This document shows positions 5,071-5,760 of a stretch of 5,760 nt of DNA, in pieces (positions within the stretch are counted from its first letter, which is position 1; each line of letters opens with the position of its first letter). A program made the translations under genes and the position numbers. The notes beneath the pieces were generated by a model. The model did not search any database. It was not told the origin of the DNA and saw only the letters and a program-made list of their open reading frames with translations. The DNA is from Ruminococcus flavefaciens (GTDB lineage: Bacteria; Bacillota; Clostridia; Oscillospirales; Ruminococcaceae), in contig CADBAC010000091.1 of NCBI GenBank assembly GCA_902792495.1, positions 1-5,760 of the forward strand. Reading direction: 5' to 3'.

Positions 5071-5385
5071 ATGTATTACATATACATCCTACGCTGTCAG
5101 GGAGACAAGCTGTATACGGGCATCACCACCGATGTGCAGCGCAGATTTTCAGAACACTCGGCTCAGAGCGGCAAGGGAGCAAAGTTCACTCGCTCCCACA
5201 AAGCCGAGAAAATAGAAGCAGTGTGGTCAGCCGCTGACCGCAGTCTCGCTTCAAAGCTGGAGTACCGCATAAAGGCTCTCACAAGAGCGCAGAAGCTTGA
5301 ACTGATAGCCGATAACTCCAATTTTCCCCGATTCTTCGGGGACGAAGCCGCAGACATCTATAAACGAGAATATTCAGATTCATAA
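5071..5385 (+). CDS. Small GIY-YIG domain protein (YhbQ/YazA-like, UPF0213 type)
   Basis: A 104-residue protein that is essentially one GIY-YIG nuclease-fold domain. It opens MYYIYILRC and continues LYTGITTD (14-21), the two half-motifs of the family, followed by the conserved Arg in VQRRFSEH (22-29) and Glu64 in SKLEYRIKAL, the presumed metal-binding residue. Stand-alone proteins of this size are common in Firmicutes, and their physiological substrate is generally unknown; a DNA-cleaving or DNA-binding role is inferred from the fold. The ATG at 5071 was chosen because family members begin right at this motif. An in-frame ATG at 4993 would add 26 unrelated residues encoded by the repeat unit. 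No Shine-Dalgarno sequence precedes 5071. The gene ends 28 bases before the next one, so the two are probably cotranscribed. Confidence 0.9.
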   Translation: MYYIYILRCQGDKLYTGITTDVQRRFSEHSAQSGKGAKFTRSHKAEKIEAVWSAADRSLASKLEYRIKALTRAQKLELIADNSNFPRFFGDEAADIYKREYSDS

Positions 5386-5399
5386 TGCGGAATTAGCAT

Positions 5400-5407
5400 A
5401 GGGGGGG
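5400..5407 (+). promoter_or_regulatory. Ribosome binding site deciding the GTG start of cca
   Basis: AGGGGGGG lies 6 bases before GTG at 5414. No in-frame ATG exists upstream (the ATG at 5385, overlapping the preceding stop codon, meets TAG after three codons), so GTG is the likely start. Confidence 0.7.
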
Positions 5408-5413
5408 CTGAAA

Positions 5414-5760
5414 GTGAACGGCAAAGACGTTGACGAAATACTGGAAAGGCTGGAAAGCTGTGGATTTGAGGCCTATACCGTAGGCGGCTGTGTCCGTGAT
5501 ACCATCATGGGGCGCTCCGCTCACGATACCGATATCACCACCAATGCCCTGCCCGAACAGGTAATTGCCGCTTTTGACGGATACAAGGTCATCCCTACAG
5601 GTCTGAAGCACGGCACTGTCACCATCCTCAAAAACAGTGTTCCCTACGAGATAACCACATACAGGATAGACGGCGAGTACAAGGACTCACGCCGCCCCGA
5701 GACTGTGGAATTCACCGCAAGCATCACCGAGGACTTAGCAAGGCGTGACTTCACCATGAA
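5414..5760 (+). CDS. cca: tRNA nucleotidyltransferase (CCA-adding enzyme / poly(A) polymerase family), 3' end outside the window
   Basis: The first 115 residues of a class II nucleotidyltransferase that adds or repairs the CCA 3' end of tRNA using CTP and ATP in the cytoplasm. The head domain shows the flexible GG motif followed by RD (VGGCVRDTIMG, 23-33), the two metal-binding aspartates in HDTDITTNA (Asp38 and Asp40), the strand TGLKHGTVTIL (62-72), and the motif around RRPETVEF and EDLARRDFTMN at the right edge. Start is GTG with a strong RBS. Full-length enzymes have about 400-450 residues, so about a quarter is seen. The sequence alone cannot distinguish a full CCA-adder from an A-adding or poly(A) polymerase paralogue, since the specificity motif lies downstream. 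It follows the GIY-YIG gene by 28 bases. Confidence 0.93.
   Translation, partial: MNGKDVDEILERLESCGFEAYTVGGCVRDTIMGRSAHDTDITTNALPEQVIAAFDGYKVIPTGLKHGTVTILKNSVPYEITTYRIDGEYKDSRRPETVEFTASITEDLARRDFTM

Overview
The window looks like a chromosomal segment of a low-to-mid GC Firmicute, most likely a Ruminococcus-like member of the Clostridia. The evidence is a perfect HrcA/CIRCE operator, textbook sigma-A promoters (TTGACT-N17-TATACT and TTGATT-N17-TATAAT), AGGA-type ribosome binding sites, and dispersed TGTAGGGG repeats. The genus is inferred from general character and not proven by any single marker.

Layout. (1) Positions 1-1189, minus strand: the N-terminal 396 residues of the Hsp90-family chaperone HtpG, whose C-terminus lies beyond the left edge. 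Its promoter overlaps a perfect CIRCE operator, so it is probably repressed by HrcA. (2) Positions 1239-2494: a divergent intergenic region of about 1.3 kb with no credible gene. It is packed with short GC-rich hairpins, each carrying GTAG at its 5' foot or CTAC at its 3' foot. They are arranged as head-to-head pairs of 73-90 bp separated by spacers of about 25 bp. A stretch of about 220 bp occurs twice at roughly 95% identity, and a polypurine/polypyrimidine inverted-repeat island sits between the copies. (3) Positions 2495-4866, plus strand: a strong extended -10 promoter and a full-length tex gene (767 aa; Tex N-terminal, YqgF-like, helix-hairpin-helix and S1 domains). (4) Positions 4867-5070: an intergenic stretch with a small hairpin and another 78-bp paired repeat unit. 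(5) Positions 5071-5385: a small GIY-YIG domain protein. It has no Shine-Dalgarno sequence, and TATAAT lies so close upstream that the mRNA may be leaderless. (6) Positions 5414-5760: the N-terminal 115 residues of a class II tRNA nucleotidyltransferase (CCA-adding enzyme or poly(A) polymerase family), with a GTG start after a strong RBS and running off the right edge.

The genes are housekeeping functions (protein folding, RNA/transcription-associated Tex, a small nuclease-like protein, tRNA end processing) and form no obvious dedicated system. The most unusual part is the repeat array. Its hairpins keep their structure while their stem sequences change, including two covarying base pairs around a constant loop. 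The GTAG-foot, head-to-head design resembles the REP/BIME elements mobilised by TnpA_REP (RAYT) proteins of Proteobacteria. No transposase is encoded in the window.
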